A DNA stretch of 64,000 nt, taken from Crocodylus rhombifer (taxonomy: Eukaryota > Chordata > Crocodylia > Crocodylidae). The translations under genes were made by a program, and so were the position numbers. The DNA lies in the NCBI GenBank assembly GCA_038503035.1, contig JAVSML010020796.1, positions 1 through 64,000 of the forward strand, in the 5' to 3' direction. Below the pieces are notes generated by a model. It did not search any database. It worked only from the letters and a program-made list of their open reading frames with translations, and was not told the DNA's origin. Positions 21,165-32,310 of the stretch are shown in pieces (the stretch's first letter is position 1; every line of letters begins with the position of its first letter).

Positions 21165-22300
21165 TCCACGGATGCAGCCTCCAAAGGATATTCCCAAGAG
21201 ACTCTGGGATCCCTGTAGGGTTCACAGAGCTGCATTATAAATACCTTACCACAGGGCACTTGGCACAGAGATGCTCCAGCAAAGGCATGCATGGACACTT
21301 CCTACTCTTGAGCTGCTGAATTGATCACTCCTTTTCACTATTTCCAGAGCTTCTGGTGACTGCATTGATAGCAGCAGGTGCTGGAGCTTGTCCTTGGATC
21401 ATCTCTGTATGCAGAGATGCAGGTAGACAGTGCAATACTACCATGCATACGAGCACCTGATGTAGAATATTTGTCTTCTATAGTATGAGCACTAGCCTTG
21501 GCAAAATGTTCTGTATAAGAGTCTAAACTTTATGCAATTCACCAGTTTTTAGGTTCCTCTTTTAGACACTGACTTCATGTGGTGCCCAGCAACTAGGGAG
21601 ATGATGATCCAATCGCTCATGAATCCTGTTGCTCGTTAGCCAGAGCAGGCAGGCTTTGGGCGAGCTTCCTCACAGACCGACACACACCCTGTGAACATGG
21701 GGAGCAGCCTTGAACAATATTTTTTTTTCCACACTTCTACACCTTGGTTCATACTGATGAATAATCACTCCACCCATTTTCTCCTCCCATCCCAAGCTCC
21801 GGCTCGGTTTACTGTCCACTTCATTAACATGAAATTGCCTATGCATTTCCTTCATTTACATGTCTTTTACATATAAAAACCACAGACTAATCTTAAGCAA
21901 AGTTTTTCTTGCAAATTGGAGCCTATTTTCAAGCAAACTCGGCTTGGGTTATGATATCCAAACCCTGTAAAATGAGTGCTTTCCAACTTGGAGAAATTGC
22001 ATGTCCCTACTAACTGATGGGGAACAGTTGTGCTTCTCCTGGATGGCTGACTTTTTAAAGTAGCACAGTGAGATACCACTAGTTTCTTGAGAAGGCATCA
22101 CAGCTGAGGAGACTCTGTGCCTGTGTTGCTATATCCCTCAAGGCAGTTTTTTCAAAGTGTGGATCCAAATGAAACGCGGTTTCAGAGAACAGAAGATTTG
22201 TATTCATTTCACTGGAATACTTAAATACACGGGGTGAGAATCTGCACTGCTAGAGAGGGAAGAAAATACACCCTGAGACAGCTGTATCAAGCCATTTCCA
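21165..22300 (+). repeat. Orphan OR upstream module, copy 2
   Basis: The exon-like part (GGGATCCCTGTAGGG, CAGAGCTGCATTATAAATAC, AGAGCTTCTG) matches the upstream exon candidates at 12790 and 27485. Its donor reads GTGACTG rather than GTGAGTG. The flank to 22300 keeps shared landmarks (CAAGCAAACTCGGC, CAAACCCTGTAAAATGAG, AAAGTGTGGATCC). No OR coding sequence follows, so the receptor has been lost. Confidence 0.6.
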
Positions 22301-23080
22301 TGATGGCCATCTTCATCATGGCAGAGCTGATTTAGTGTCTGGGCCTCTGGCACGTGCTTTGTTGTAGGTATCTCACATAGATGGGTAGAGATCTTTGCAG
22401 TGGAACAAGCTGAGACCCCTTTTGGGAACTTCATTTGCCCCACCTGCATGCAAGATGCAGGGGATGGTGTACTACTGAGCCCACTCCGCGCCAGCTCCCC
22501 AAGGCTATGAGCTGTGGTGGATGTGCTTAGCAGTGATTGATTCATTCATGCAAGTGGTAACCTCTCAGAGCAAGAAAGAAGGAAGGCTATTGGTTCAATG
22601 CCCCATGTGTCAGCCATCACACTTGGGCAACTGGCAACGAATGGCCCCATTATCCCAGATCTGTACAAACAAACGTACATGCATCCTTACAAGACAACTC
22701 ATACCCACGTGGGCATTTCTGGCAGGGCACTGCAGCTGTCTTTTGCAGACCGTAGTAACTTGCACCAACCTCAGCTAACACTCTTATATTGAATATCAGT
22801 ATATATGAAACGACTCGCATGCTATAGCGTAAACACGTTATGGGCCCCCTTCTTTACAAATCTGTCAGCTTGTGAACAAGGACATGGCCATGGCAGTCGC
22901 TTTAGTGTATAACTGCAATGTAGGTTCTTACACCATTTTCATAGCACAAGAACCTACATGGACTAACCTAGGCCAACCAGGGCCTTTGCACAAAATACCG
23001 ATTTCTTAAAATTTACAGACACACAGACTCTAGGAACAGAAGGGAGCAGTCTAATCCCACATCCATACAATGTTTCATAA
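22301..23080. other. No gene recognised
   Basis: Nothing supported. This is where an OR coding exon would be expected if copy 2 were complete, but no OR motif is found. Confidence 0.5.
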
Positions 23081-23084
23081 GAAT

Positions 23085-23150
23085 ATATGAACATGTACAG
23101 TGCTAGATTGGGTCAGGCCAGTGGTCCACCCAGCCCAGTATTTGGGCTCT
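23085..23150. repeat. Dispersed repeat fragment
   Basis: The string GATTGGGTCAGGCCAGTGG followed by TCCACCCAGCCCAGTATT is a widespread reptile interspersed-repeat signature (usual form: ACTGGGTCAGACCAAAGGTC). It belongs to the CR1/L2-type repeat world, but the family is not certain. Confidence 0.5.
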
Positions 23151-23289
23151 GACGTTTCATAGTTGGCCGGGTCAGAAGGGACCCAAGTAGATGTAGTCTG
23201 ACTCCCCCCCATGGCAGGAAAGAGTACTGGGGTCAAATGACCCCAGCAAGGTGTACATCTAACCTCCTCTTAAACACCCCCCAGGTAGG

Positions 23290-24440
23290 AGCCTGCATCA
23301 CATCCCTTGGAAGTTGGTCCCAGACCCTAGCTGCCCTGACCGTGTGAAGTAGTACCTCCTGATATCTAACCTAAACCTACCCTCTGCCAGCTTGTGACCG
23401 TTATTCCTGGTCACTCCTGGCGGTGCTCGGGGGAACAGGGACTCCCCCAATGCCTGCTGGTCCCCTCTGACTAGTTTATAACAGGCCACTAGACCCCCCT
23501 CAGCCTTCTCCTGTGGAGGCTGAACAGGTTCAGGTCCCGTCACCTCTCCTCATAGGGCCTGCCCTGCTGTCCCCTGATCATACGAGTGGCCTCCTCTGGA
23601 CCCTCTCCACGCTGTCCACGTCCCTCCTGAAGTGCGGCACCCAGAACTGGACGCAGTCCTCCAGCTGCGGCCTGACCAGTGCTGCATAGAAGGGGAGGAT
23701 CACCACCCTGGACCTGCCAGAGATGCATCTGTGGATGCACGACAAGGTGCGGTTGGCCTTCCTGACCGTGTCCCCACACTGCCGGCCCACGTTCATCTTG
23801 GAGTCAATGATGACCCCCAGATCCCTTTCCGCCTCTGTGCTGACAAGAGGGGAGTTCCCCAACCTGTAGGTACGGTGCCGGTTGGTCCTTCCCAGGTGCA
23901 GCACCTTGCACTTGTCTGTGTTGAATCCCATCCTGTTCTCATCCGCCCACCCCTGTAACCTGTCCAGGTCTGATTGTAGCCTGTTGCATCCTTCCAGTGT
24001 GCCCACGTCCCTCCACATCTTAGTGTCATCAGCAAATTTGAACAGGTGGTTTTTACCCCCTCGTCCAAATCGCTGATGAAGATGTTGAACAGTGCAGGCC
24101 CAAGGACCGAGCCCTGGGGGACCCCACTGCCCACGTCCCTCCGGGTCGAACATGACCCGTCCACCACGGCTCTCTGGGTGCTCCCTCCAGCCAGTTGGTG
24201 ACACATTTGACTGCGTGGGCATTGACACCACAGCCCCCCAGTTTCTTTGATGAGAACAGGGTGAGAGACAGTGTTGAAGGCCTTCCGGAAGTCCAGGAAG
24301 ACTATATCCACTGCTACCCCTGTGTCTAATGATCTGGTAATCTGATCGTAGAAGGCCACCAGGTTGGTCTGACAGGACCTGCCACTGATGAACCCGTGTT
24401 GGTTGCCCCTAAGCATGCAGTCCCCTGCTGGCCCCTCCTT
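23290..24440 (-). pseudogene. CR1 ORF2 reverse transcriptase and C-terminus
   Basis: The RT copies element RNA into the genome. Readable motifs are [50 protein letters not shown], and in another frame [10 protein letters not shown] (FADD catalytic box). These are followed by [40 protein letters not shown] and the terminal KLAEGRFRLDIRRYY. The N-terminal finger region (about 200 residues) is absent, and several frame changes occur. Confidence 0.92.
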
Positions 24441-24442
24441 GA

Positions 24443-24790
24443 TGGGTGATCTGATGGCCACCTATAAGTTTATCAGGGGTGACCACCAGGATCTGGGGGA
24501 ACGTCTGTTCACCAGAGCGCCCCAAGGGATGACGAGGTCGAACGGTCACAAACTCCTGCAAGACCATTTCAGGCTGGACATAAGGAAGAATTTCTTTCCT
24601 GTCCGAGCCCCCAAGGTCTGGAGCAGTCTGCCAGCGGAGGTGGTTCAAGCACCTACATTGAACACCTTCAAGAGTAAATTGGATGCTTATCTTGCTGGGA
24701 TCCTATGACCCCAGCTGACTTTTTGCTGTTCAGGTGGGGGGCTGGACTCGATCTCCGGAGGTCCCTTCCAGCCCTGATGTCTATGAAATC
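24443..24790 (+). repeat. CR1 3' end inserted inside the long CR1
   Basis: A plus-sense CR1 terminus. The ORF2 end reads [38 protein letters not shown] and KSKLDAYLAGIL, followed by the 3' UTR (GGACTCGATCTCCGGAGG) and tail TCTATGAAATC. It lies opposite to its host, between the host's linker (resuming at 24792) and RT (resuming at 24440). Confidence 0.93.
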
Positions 24791-24791
24791 C

Positions 24792-25860
24792 CTGAGCGAC
24801 TGCAGTATAGTTGTTCCTGGTGATGACCCCTTCTTTCCATTGGGTGTAAGCCTCCCTTTTAGCAAGGAGACATTCCCGGATGCTTTTGGTGAGCCACGGA
24901 GGCTTGTGTGCTCTCCTGCTCCCTTTGATCCTCGTTGGGATTACCTTTTGTTTGGGCTTGGAGGATCGTCTCCTTGAGGAGCGGCCGCTCTCCTTGGACA
25001 CCCAGCACCCCTCCCCTCTGGGACCTCAGCGCTTCTCCAACTATCCTCCTTATGTTGTTGAAGTCTGCCCTCCTGAAATCTAGGGCCGCTGCCTTACTGC
25101 TTGCCTTTGCCACCTTGTGCTGGATGGTGAATCCCAGCAGGCGATGATCGCTGTTGCCCAGGGGGTCGAGCCCCCGCAGCCCCCTCACTACGTCATCACC
25201 CATGGCCAGCACCAGGTCCAACAAGGCGTCTCCCCGGTGGGGCTGTGCACCTCCTGGGTTAGATGGAGGTCCTGCACTCTGGCCAAGAACCGACGTGAGC
25301 GGTCAGACCTGGCTGGCTGCCCTTCCCAGCAGATGTCTGGGAAGTTCAGGTCCCCCATGACTGCCACATCCTTAGCCTTCACCACCTCTGTGAGCTGACC
25401 CAAGAATTCCTGGTCAAGCTCTTCTCCCTGGTTGGGAGGTCTGTAGTAGGCCCCCACCGTTAAGTCTTTCCCCTCGACTGCCTTGTACTCTAACCCAAAG
25501 CACTTCAGAGTGCCCCTCCCCTGACTCCTTGCTAATTAACGAGGATGTGTATTCCTCCTTAATATAGAGCACCATGCCCCCACCTTTCTTTCCTATGCTG
25601 TCCTTCCTATACAGCCTATAGCCCTTGACAGTCATCGCCCAGTCATGCATTGTGTCCCACCACGTTTCCGTGATCCCCACTATGTCCGGGCTGGTGTCAG
25701 CCAGCAGGAGGGCGAGTTCCTCCTGCTTGTTGCCCATGTTACGAGCATTTGTGTAGAGGCATTTGAGGCCTCCTGTGGGTGTGTGTACTGGCCCCCTTGT
25801 CCCAGTGTTGCCCTGGCCCCTGTTCATTTGTTTCCCTCATTGGTCTGGGCTAGGCTGTAG
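24792..25860 (-). pseudogene. CR1 ORF2 endonuclease and linker
   Basis: The endonuclease cuts target DNA to prime reverse transcription. The start region reads KCLYTNARNMGNKQEEL, followed by DIVGITETWWD, GYRLYRKDS, GGGMVLYIKEE, YRPPNQGEELDQEF and VAVMGDLNFPDICWE. After a frame change come GNSDHRLLGF and REAYTQWKEGVITRNN. These are the APE-type motifs in family order. Frameshifts near 25500 and 25200 and an abrupt change into CR1 3' UTR at 24790 show it is broken. Confidence 0.92.
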
Positions 25861-25904
25861 TTGTGGGTGTTGCTTGGTCTGGCAGTCTGATATTTCCTCT
25901 GCCC

Positions 25905-26395
25905 TCATCTTCCCCTTCCCGTGATGAGCCTAGTGTAAAGCCCGCTGGAGGAGGTCCGCCAGCCTAGAAGAGAACACGCGTTTACCTTTCGGGGAAAGGT
26001 TGAGCCCGTCCCACCCCAGCATGTCTCTTGTCGTGATGTGCCGGTCGTGGCTGAGGAAGCCAAAGCCTGCCTCGAAGCACCATTCCTGCAGCTGCCAGTT
26101 GGTCTCCACAACGCACGATTCGTGCCGTCTGCCTTGTCCACTTGCTGGCAGGACAGAAGAGAAAACCACCTGTGTGCCCATCTCCTTCAGCACGCACCCC
26201 AGAGCGTGGTAGTCCTCCATCAGGCGATCAGGGCATCTCTTGGCCGCATCATTAGTGCCCACAGGGACTAGGACCATGGGGTAATAATCGGTGGGGCGGA
26301 TTACAGTTTGGAGCATCCCTTTCACATCCTGAATCCTTGCTCCATAGGCAGTTGGTAGAAGGGGGTGCTCTGGAAGGAGAGCACTGAACTGATGT
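25905..26395 (-). pseudogene. CR1 ORF1 C-terminal SGNH hydrolase domain
   Basis: The frame contains VPVGTNDAAKR (the esterase block that reads GTND in SGNH hydrolases), QVVFSSVLP, and near the C-terminus GWDGLNLSPKGKRVFSSRLA (the D-x-x-H/N-L-x-x-x-G block). CR1 ORF1 proteins bind nucleic acid, and many carry such an esterase domain. The catalytic histidine position appears as asparagine in DGLNL. The N-terminal part is absent. Confidence 0.85.
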
Positions 26396-26399
26396 GAAC

Positions 26400-27480
26400 T
26401 ACTCGTTCTTTCTTATTCACCCTGGCATCTACCATTATTAGTTTAGAAATACCAGAGCAAACGTCTCCAACCAGCCTATTCAACAGCTATTAATAGAGCT
26501 GTTGCCCATGAATTTCCCGGTCCCATCTTGACCCTGGCTCTGCTCCCTGCTTCCACCCCCGTCCTGTGACTTCATAGACATTTAGGGCTGGAAGGGACCT
26601 CGGGAGATCGAGTCCACCGATCATTGAGTGACAACGAATTCCAGAAATTAACTAGGTCTTGCATAAAACCCCCACTTGTCTAACTAATCCTGTGGGATCA
26701 GCACTATGCATACTTTGGTTTTGGCCTTTGCAGAATGTAAAACTGACCCCTGAGTTCAGTATACAATTCCTATAGGGAAACCTAAGACGTATATTAGTTT
26801 TCTCCCCGCTGCCTTGACTGATACCTATTTCAGATGAGGCCCACATTGCAATTATTTTCCTACCATAGAAAGAAGGTACTAACAAAATGGCATGGGTTCA
26901 ATTTCATTGAACAGCGTTGGCACAAAGTAGTTTTGTACTAATGAAAAAACTCATGACATTAAATTGAAAGGCTCAGACTAGGGCATCCAGAAAGAATTGG
27001 GTGACCTCCAAGTCTGGGGGAGGCATGAGTTCTTGTGGGTGATTTTATATATTTTAATAGACTGTGTGGCTGGCAAAGTCCTAGGCATTAGGAAAGCTTT
27101 TGGGCATCACAGTAACCTTCCTGAGGCATCCCCTTTTTTAAGTCTGGGGTAATAAAAACAGGATGTCATGAGTCATTTCATGAACTCAGACCTACTTTCT
27201 GTGCAAAGATAATTCATGGACATATGAAACAAAACCGGGCCTGAGAACTTGATGCCATTTTATTTCTGGATGCATACTTTCTTTCAATGGACTCCATAGA
27301 GGAGCTGATAACTGCATGCTCCATGATAGCCACTACCCCACTGTGGAGAGAGGCTGCTGAGTGCCGCGCGTGCAAGTCTGGCACTGCATTGAAGCACAAA
27401 GCTTGTTTTGATGCAATCAGGTTCTAAACTGAGTGACCTGCATTGATGTGCAGTAAAACAAGACCAGAACAAGAGCATGT
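26400..27480. other. Anonymous DNA with one CR1 tail
   Basis: About 26572-26625 is an antisense CR1 3' terminus (TTCATAGACATTTAGGGCTG, then GACCTCGGGAGATCGAGTCC). The remainder has no supported feature. Confidence 0.5.
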
Positions 27481-27484
27481 TCTT

Positions 27485-27678
27485 CTTTGCTTGCAGAAGC
27501 TGTGTTGTTGGAAAGTGCCCAATGACTCTGGGCTCCCAATGGAGGGCACAGAGCTGCATTATGAATACCTTATCCCAGGGAACCTGGCACTGAGGCACTC
27601 CAGCAGCGCACACATGGACATTTCTCTCTGTCAAAGTGAAGCATCACATGTTTCCCTGACCAGTTCTGGAGCTTTTAG
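27485..27678 (+). promoter_or_regulatory. Candidate non-coding first exon, copy 3
   Basis: The paralogue of the 12790 block shares CTGGGCTCCCAATGGAGG, CAGAGCTGCATTATGAATAC and TGGAGCTTTTAG, and ends before donor GTGAGTGG at 27679. The dead OR51-like gene begins about 0.9 kb downstream with its own acceptor at 28568-28569. The module therefore belonged to that gene. Confidence 0.5.
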
Positions 27679-27759
27679 GTGAGTGGCCTGATGGGGACAG
27701 GTTTAGGAGTTAATTATTGCATCTCTGCAGGCTTAACATCTTAATCACCTTAATATCAT

Positions 27760-28300
27760 CTGCAATGATGCATTTAGATCCAGTTTATATTCATGCTCCA
27801 AACCAGCTAGGATCAAGGGACAATGTAAATGAGAAATGGCACCCCTTCCATCATACCTCCCTTTTTTTTTTTTTTTTAAATTGAGGGAACAAGCTCCAGG
27901 CAGACAATGATTTTCCTCAAGCTGGCAACAGGCACAATGCTATCCTGCACATGAACAACTAATCAGATATTAGTTCTCTCCTTTGTATAAACAGACCTGT
28001 GCATGGCATGCCATGTAAAAGCCTAAGCTCTACAAAATTCTCCTGATACCATTTTCCTCTCTCAACTGTTGGTTGCCACCTGATCTTCATCTTTTTCTTT
28101 CTTGCATTGCAGGGCCCAGGTTCAAGCAAACTTGTATCGCTTACTGCATCCAAACCCTGTGAAATCAGTGATCTGCAGCTCTGTGAACTTCCTTCCTGAC
28201 CCACAGGAAACAACTCTGCTTGTTTTTGGACCAGTCACATTAAGGTATTCTGTCTCTGGATGCTACTCTGCTGCTCAGTCCTCAGCCTGGACATGCAGGG
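27760..28300 (+). repeat. Duplicated OR upstream flank, copy 3
   Basis: Similar to 13250-13700 and 21880-22050. Shared strings include GATCCAGTTTATATTCATG, CCAAACCAGCTAGGATCAA, AGACCTGTGCATGG and TCAAGCAAACTTG. It fills the predicted intron of the dead OR. Confidence 0.6.
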
Positions 28301-28600
28301 AGGTAGATTTTGGCTTGTGTCAATAGGTCCCTTGTGCCAACTGTCCCAAACCGGGATCTACATGAAAACTGGTCAGGGTTTTTTAGAGCTGAGACTAATT
28401 AGTTCTGTTTGAAGCTGTCTGGACACTCGGGAAGGCTGAGGAACCAGGCTAGCTCTGAGGGTGCTGCCTCGAGGATGCAATTATGCAAGATGTTTCCACA
28501 GTGACTTACACATGCTTGATTTGTGACAGGTGGCTGATACCCTTCTATTGTTTCTATTATATTTTTGAGGAATGTGCAGGTGAAGCTGACCAGACTAAAC

Positions 28601-29305
28601 ATGTCAAACTATGGGAGAAGCTTCTTTGGTCCTCCCATGCTCTTTCTGATGGGCATCCCAGGGCTGGAAGCCTGGCATACCTGGGTCCCCATCCTGTTCT
28701 GCTTCCTATATAGCCTGGCCATCATTAGTAACCACTGTTTTATGGTGCTCAAGAGACGGTGCAGCCTCCACGTACCTCATCCTCTCCATGCTGGCCATCT
28801 CCAAATGAGGGGTCTCCCTGTCCATGCTCCCAGTAGTATTGTGTGTGCTGCTGTTCGATTCAAGGCAGGTTGTGATCAATGCCTGTCTCACCAAGATGTT
28901 CTTCTTCTGCTGTCATGGACTCTGTGCTTTTGGCCATGGTCTTTGATCAATTTGGGGTCATCTACAATCCCCTACAGTACTCTGCCATGCTGACGGACCA
29001 TGCTTCGTCACCATGGGGCTGGTGCTCATGGCAGGGGGTGTTGTATTCATGGCATCATTTGCCTCTGCTTCTGAAAGCCTTCCCTTCTGCAAACCCAACA
29101 TCCCAAGTCACTCGTACCTCTTGTGTTCCAGTTTGATCCAGCTGCCATGTGCGAACACCAAGGTCAGTGGCATTTATGGCTTATTTGTGGTGATCCCCAC
29201 TTTAGGGTTAGACTCCCTGTTTGTTGTCCTGATGTATTTCAGGATCTTCAGCACTGTGGTGAGCATTGCATCTTGGAAAGAGTATCTTGGGGCCCTCAAC
29301 ACCAA
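28601..29305 (+). pseudogene. Olfactory receptor pseudogene (OR51-like)
   Basis: The start ATG 28601 and the first about 45 residues are receptor-like: FLMGIPGLEAWHTWVPILFC, LAIISN in TM1. The frame then shifts. YLILSMLAISK runs into a stop where family members read E/D-L-G. FDSRQVVINACLTKMFF, then MDSVLLAMVFDQFGVIYNPL (DR changed to DQ) and SLPFCKPNIPSHSY with LIQLPCANTKVSGIYGLFV appear in successive frames. Homology ends at SIASWKEYLGALNT, so TM6 and TM7 are missing. It is close in sequence to the intact gene at 15029 and shares its upstream module, indicating tandem duplication followed by decay. Confidence 0.93.
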
Positions 29306-29309
29306 AAGG

Positions 29310-29850
29310 AGTTGGTTAAAGAGGACCTAGTCTTGAGGAACTGGGACCATAAGCACAGAACTACATTCCCCGTGGATGCCTCTGTCTGGAGCTGACACAT
29401 GCTGTTAGCTGAAATGGATCATAAAGGACTCTCTTTGTTCCCAGAAAGGGCCCTAGAAAACATTCATAGGGAAAACCAAGATCACCTCTTCTACAAATGT
29501 CTGAATTACCAATTGAATAAATGTGAGAGATGGCTTTTGCTGACCTACTCTCCAGATATGCAACAAAGTCCAGTGCCAGATGATGTGCATGTCAGTCTGA
29601 ATAAGAAGACATGCATTCATATTTTATATGCGCACACCTGCACACATGTCGAACTTGTGTCAGACACAAGGCTGTAATTGCCAGAGACACTGCTGAAGGC
29701 CATCTTGTGCAGGATGTATCTAAGATTTGTCACTTAAAGGTGTTCAGGATGCAAAAAACCCAGGCCCTAGTATCAGTCAAAGGGGAAACTATTAATACAG
29801 ATAAGGTTTTGTTTCAAGCCACCTGGATGTTTCCTGAAATGAGAGAATGG
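29310..29850. other. No gene recognised
   Basis: The short open frame at 29399-29677 has no family motif. Nothing else could be supported. Confidence 0.45.
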
Positions 29851-29851
29851 G

Positions 29852-30255
29852 TGTGGCAGGCCAGTAGGGGACGCTCCTGTGCTGAGCCACCCCCCTCACT
29901 GCACCCAACCACGTGCCCAGCTCCAAATACTTCCCTGGGGATGCTTAACAACTGGCCGACCCCTTTCTTGGAGCATACCTGCAAGCTTGGAGTCACTGTT
30001 GCCACCACCCAGAGGATCTGGTCTGTCTTTGAACCTGTGTCCCCTGGGGTACGCAAGCCCTACAGACCTAGAGGGTGTTTGACCCACTGCTAGAACTTGG
30101 GGTGCTTCCTCTAGTGTGAAGCACCAAAAGTAGCCTCCCTTGTTCATCTGAGCCCAGAGAATTGGAAAAGTATGCCTGAACCCTCTTTCAATGAGTCCAC
30201 CATTTTCCTGGGAGGGCCCACAACCCCGTGCTCTTCCATGAGAAAAGCAGACAAT
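29852..30255 (-). repeat. LTR fragment, same family as 33360-34379
   Basis: Read on the minus strand, this resembles the 3' half of the solo LTR at 33360. Shared strings are GGTGGTGGCA, GAGAGGGGTC-like, GGAGC(G)TCCCCTACTGGCC and the terminal GCCACA. The 5' half with promoter and AATAAA is not present. It starts precisely at the LTR terminus TGTGGCAGGCC. Confidence 0.65.
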
Positions 30256-30259
30256 CATG

Positions 30260-31585
30260 CCCAACTAATTCATGTTTGCTTGACATATGGACCTGATATA
30301 TTAAATGTTCTCCACAGGAGTTAGTGTAGGGAATGTTTCAGTTGCTTGGAGGCAAGTACGAGTTTGGCATGAAACTTAATCCCCATTATCCCTGGTTTAT
30401 CGGACTTGGTGACCAGTGTCAGAATAACACGGCTCTAAGAAATGTTGCAGTCAGACCCTGATCTGTGGTTAGCACTGAGAAATCCATGCAAGGGCATTAA
30501 CGGTGCCTCTGGGAACTTTGTGGGCAAAAACTGACAGCAACTAGGCATGATGGACACTGTTTGAAAGCTTGCCGAGGTATTGAGCATAATAAATGCTAGG
30601 GGCGGGGTGTCGGGGGGGGGAGGGGTGTGTCTAACTTGGGGCACGCTCCTAGACTTCAGTATTTCAGGCTGCCTGCTATTATAATGCTATTTACCGACTC
30701 TCGCTTGCCATGTCTTAATTGACACTTCCCGACTTAAAATATAGTATATTATCTACTGTCATAATAGCTGGCAATCTATCATGACGAAGATGATCCTCTA
30801 GGAACACTTTTCTTCCCCCGCCTTTTTCTTGCAAGGTGTCTAACATGTCGACAGTCAATTGGCAATTACAGCTTTACATCGTTTTAGCCAGTTTTACAAT
30901 GTCTCTTACTGATCAATATTTACACTTACTACTTACCTTCCAGCTGTTAGCCAGACTATCATAACATCTTTACATCAATCAAATATGCGTATAGACTTAA
31001 ACAGGATCCTGCTTGGATACAGATTCAATTTAAGTGAGTTACTGCTCATCGGTTACTTTTGAGTCAGGATTATCTTCCTTGCCCTCGGATCTATTTTTTT
31101 TTTTTTTCTTCCTTTATTCCCCATCGGGTATGGTCCCTCTTACTTGGATTTTGCAGTGAATTCTCAATCTCGTCCTTTGTGTGGTGTGTGGTTTTTCATT
31201 AAGAATATGTCTGACTAATTATGAGATGCCATAAACAGCAACTGCCTCAGGAACCAAAGAACTCTCCTGCCATTTGGAGGATATCCAGACAGTCTTCTTG
31301 AAGGTTACCTCTTTAGCTCCCTTCATTAGAGCTTCCCCATTTCGTTAATTAGGCTGGTCTCCTTCACTCCCTGTGAGTCTCCTCTCCCTGGGGCTTTTCT
31401 TCCAGTTGTTCCCACCGGGTCCGCCCCTCTCCTTCTGCCTCTGTTCCTCCTCAGCCCACCCTTCTCACCTGGGGCATCACGGGGCAGCTGCTCTGGAATA
31501 TCTGCTCTCCTCCTGGTCCTTTGCCTTTTTCTCTTTTGGACACTTCTCCTCCCAGCAGTCTTTTGTTTATTACTGCTGTCCATTC
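30260..31585. other. Anonymous DNA
   Basis: AT-rich with poly(T) near 31090. A minus-strand open frame at 31326-31583 codes for an arginine/lysine-rich peptide with no recognised domain and is not accepted as a gene. Confidence 0.45.
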
Positions 31586-31589
31586 ACAG

Positions 31590-31790
31590 TGAGCCTGTAT
31601 GAGTCTATCCAACGTCGGGCTAGAAGGGGCCTCCCGATGCCATCTAGTCCATCCCTCTGCTCACAGCAGGATCATCCCTCTTGAAACCATCTCAGTCTTC
31701 CATGTGGCTGTATAAGAAAGGGCTCCTAACATCAATTCGCCCATTGCTCCACCTCAGATTAGAGTTCATTATGACCAGAAATTAGCTGCC
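31590..31790 (-). repeat. CR1 LINE 3' fragment
   Basis: Antisense CR1: GGGCTAGAAGGGGCCTCCCG, CATCTAGTCCATCCCTC, TCTTGAAACCATCTCAG. Diverged copy. Confidence 0.7.
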
Positions 31791-31829
31791 TTGCCCACAA
31801 AAGCAAAAGGTCTAGTCTGTCAGGGCCTC

Positions 31830-32310
31830 TCAACAGAGCCCACGGGCATGAGCCCCAGGGCCTGCTCCACCAGGGAAGGGGGAAGGCCCTGGGACCAGGT
31901 CTGGTTTGTCAGGGCCAGGGGCCTCCTCCATCATGAGTTCCTCTTCAGGGTACCCTAATGGAAGTGGGAGTGGGGCCTCCTCCACAAGGATGACCCTAAC
32001 CTCTGGGGGGGAGGGGTGTTTCAGGCACAGCTCAGGTGGTTGCAGGAAGCTGCTGGTAATTGGCCCCCAGCCCCCAATAGTATTGGGGGGGGGGGCCCTC
32101 CACCTCAGAGGGGTTGAGCTGCTCCTGGCCCTTCCTCTTGGGTGCCTGCCAGAAGGGGACCTACACCCACTCAGCCCCTGGGTGCTTCTCAGGAGGGGAC
32201 TATTTGATGTCCAAAGGTTTTTGCGGTTGGACTGCTTAAGTCTGTGGGCCACCTCTGGATGGCGGCTGGCATAGTCTATAGTCCTCTGGATCCCGTGCAG
32301 GGGTCCAGAT
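31830..32310 (-). other. Coding-like segment abutting a Tx1-like LINE
   Basis: A minus-strand open frame (ending at 31830, continuous back to about 32408) reads RTIDYASRHPEVAHRLKQSN followed by a proline-rich stretch and an acidic end (PEEELMMEEAPGPD). It begins inside the 3' region of the Tx1-like element B. It is not recognised. It could be ORF1-like sequence of another Tx1 element, or 3' sequence particular to this copy. Confidence 0.3.

Larger units (their letters stand above)
23155..26395 (-). mobile_element. Long CR1 LINE (ORF1 C-term to 3' end)
   Basis: A minus-strand CR1 of about 3.2 kb, the longest here. From 5' to 3' it has the ORF1 C-terminal SGNH hydrolase domain (26395-25905), the ORF2 endonuclease and linker (about 25860-24792), the RT core (24440-23578), the ORF2 C-terminus and the 3' UTR ending near TTTCATAGTTGGCC at 23155. 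A sense-oriented CR1 3' end sits between linker and RT, and the RT finger region expected there is missing. Frameshifts are scattered, so the element is inactive. Confidence 0.92.

Noticed and set aside
31326..31583. Minus-strand Arg/Lys-rich open frame
   Set aside because: Composition-driven (complement of a CTTCTC-rich tract) with no family motif.
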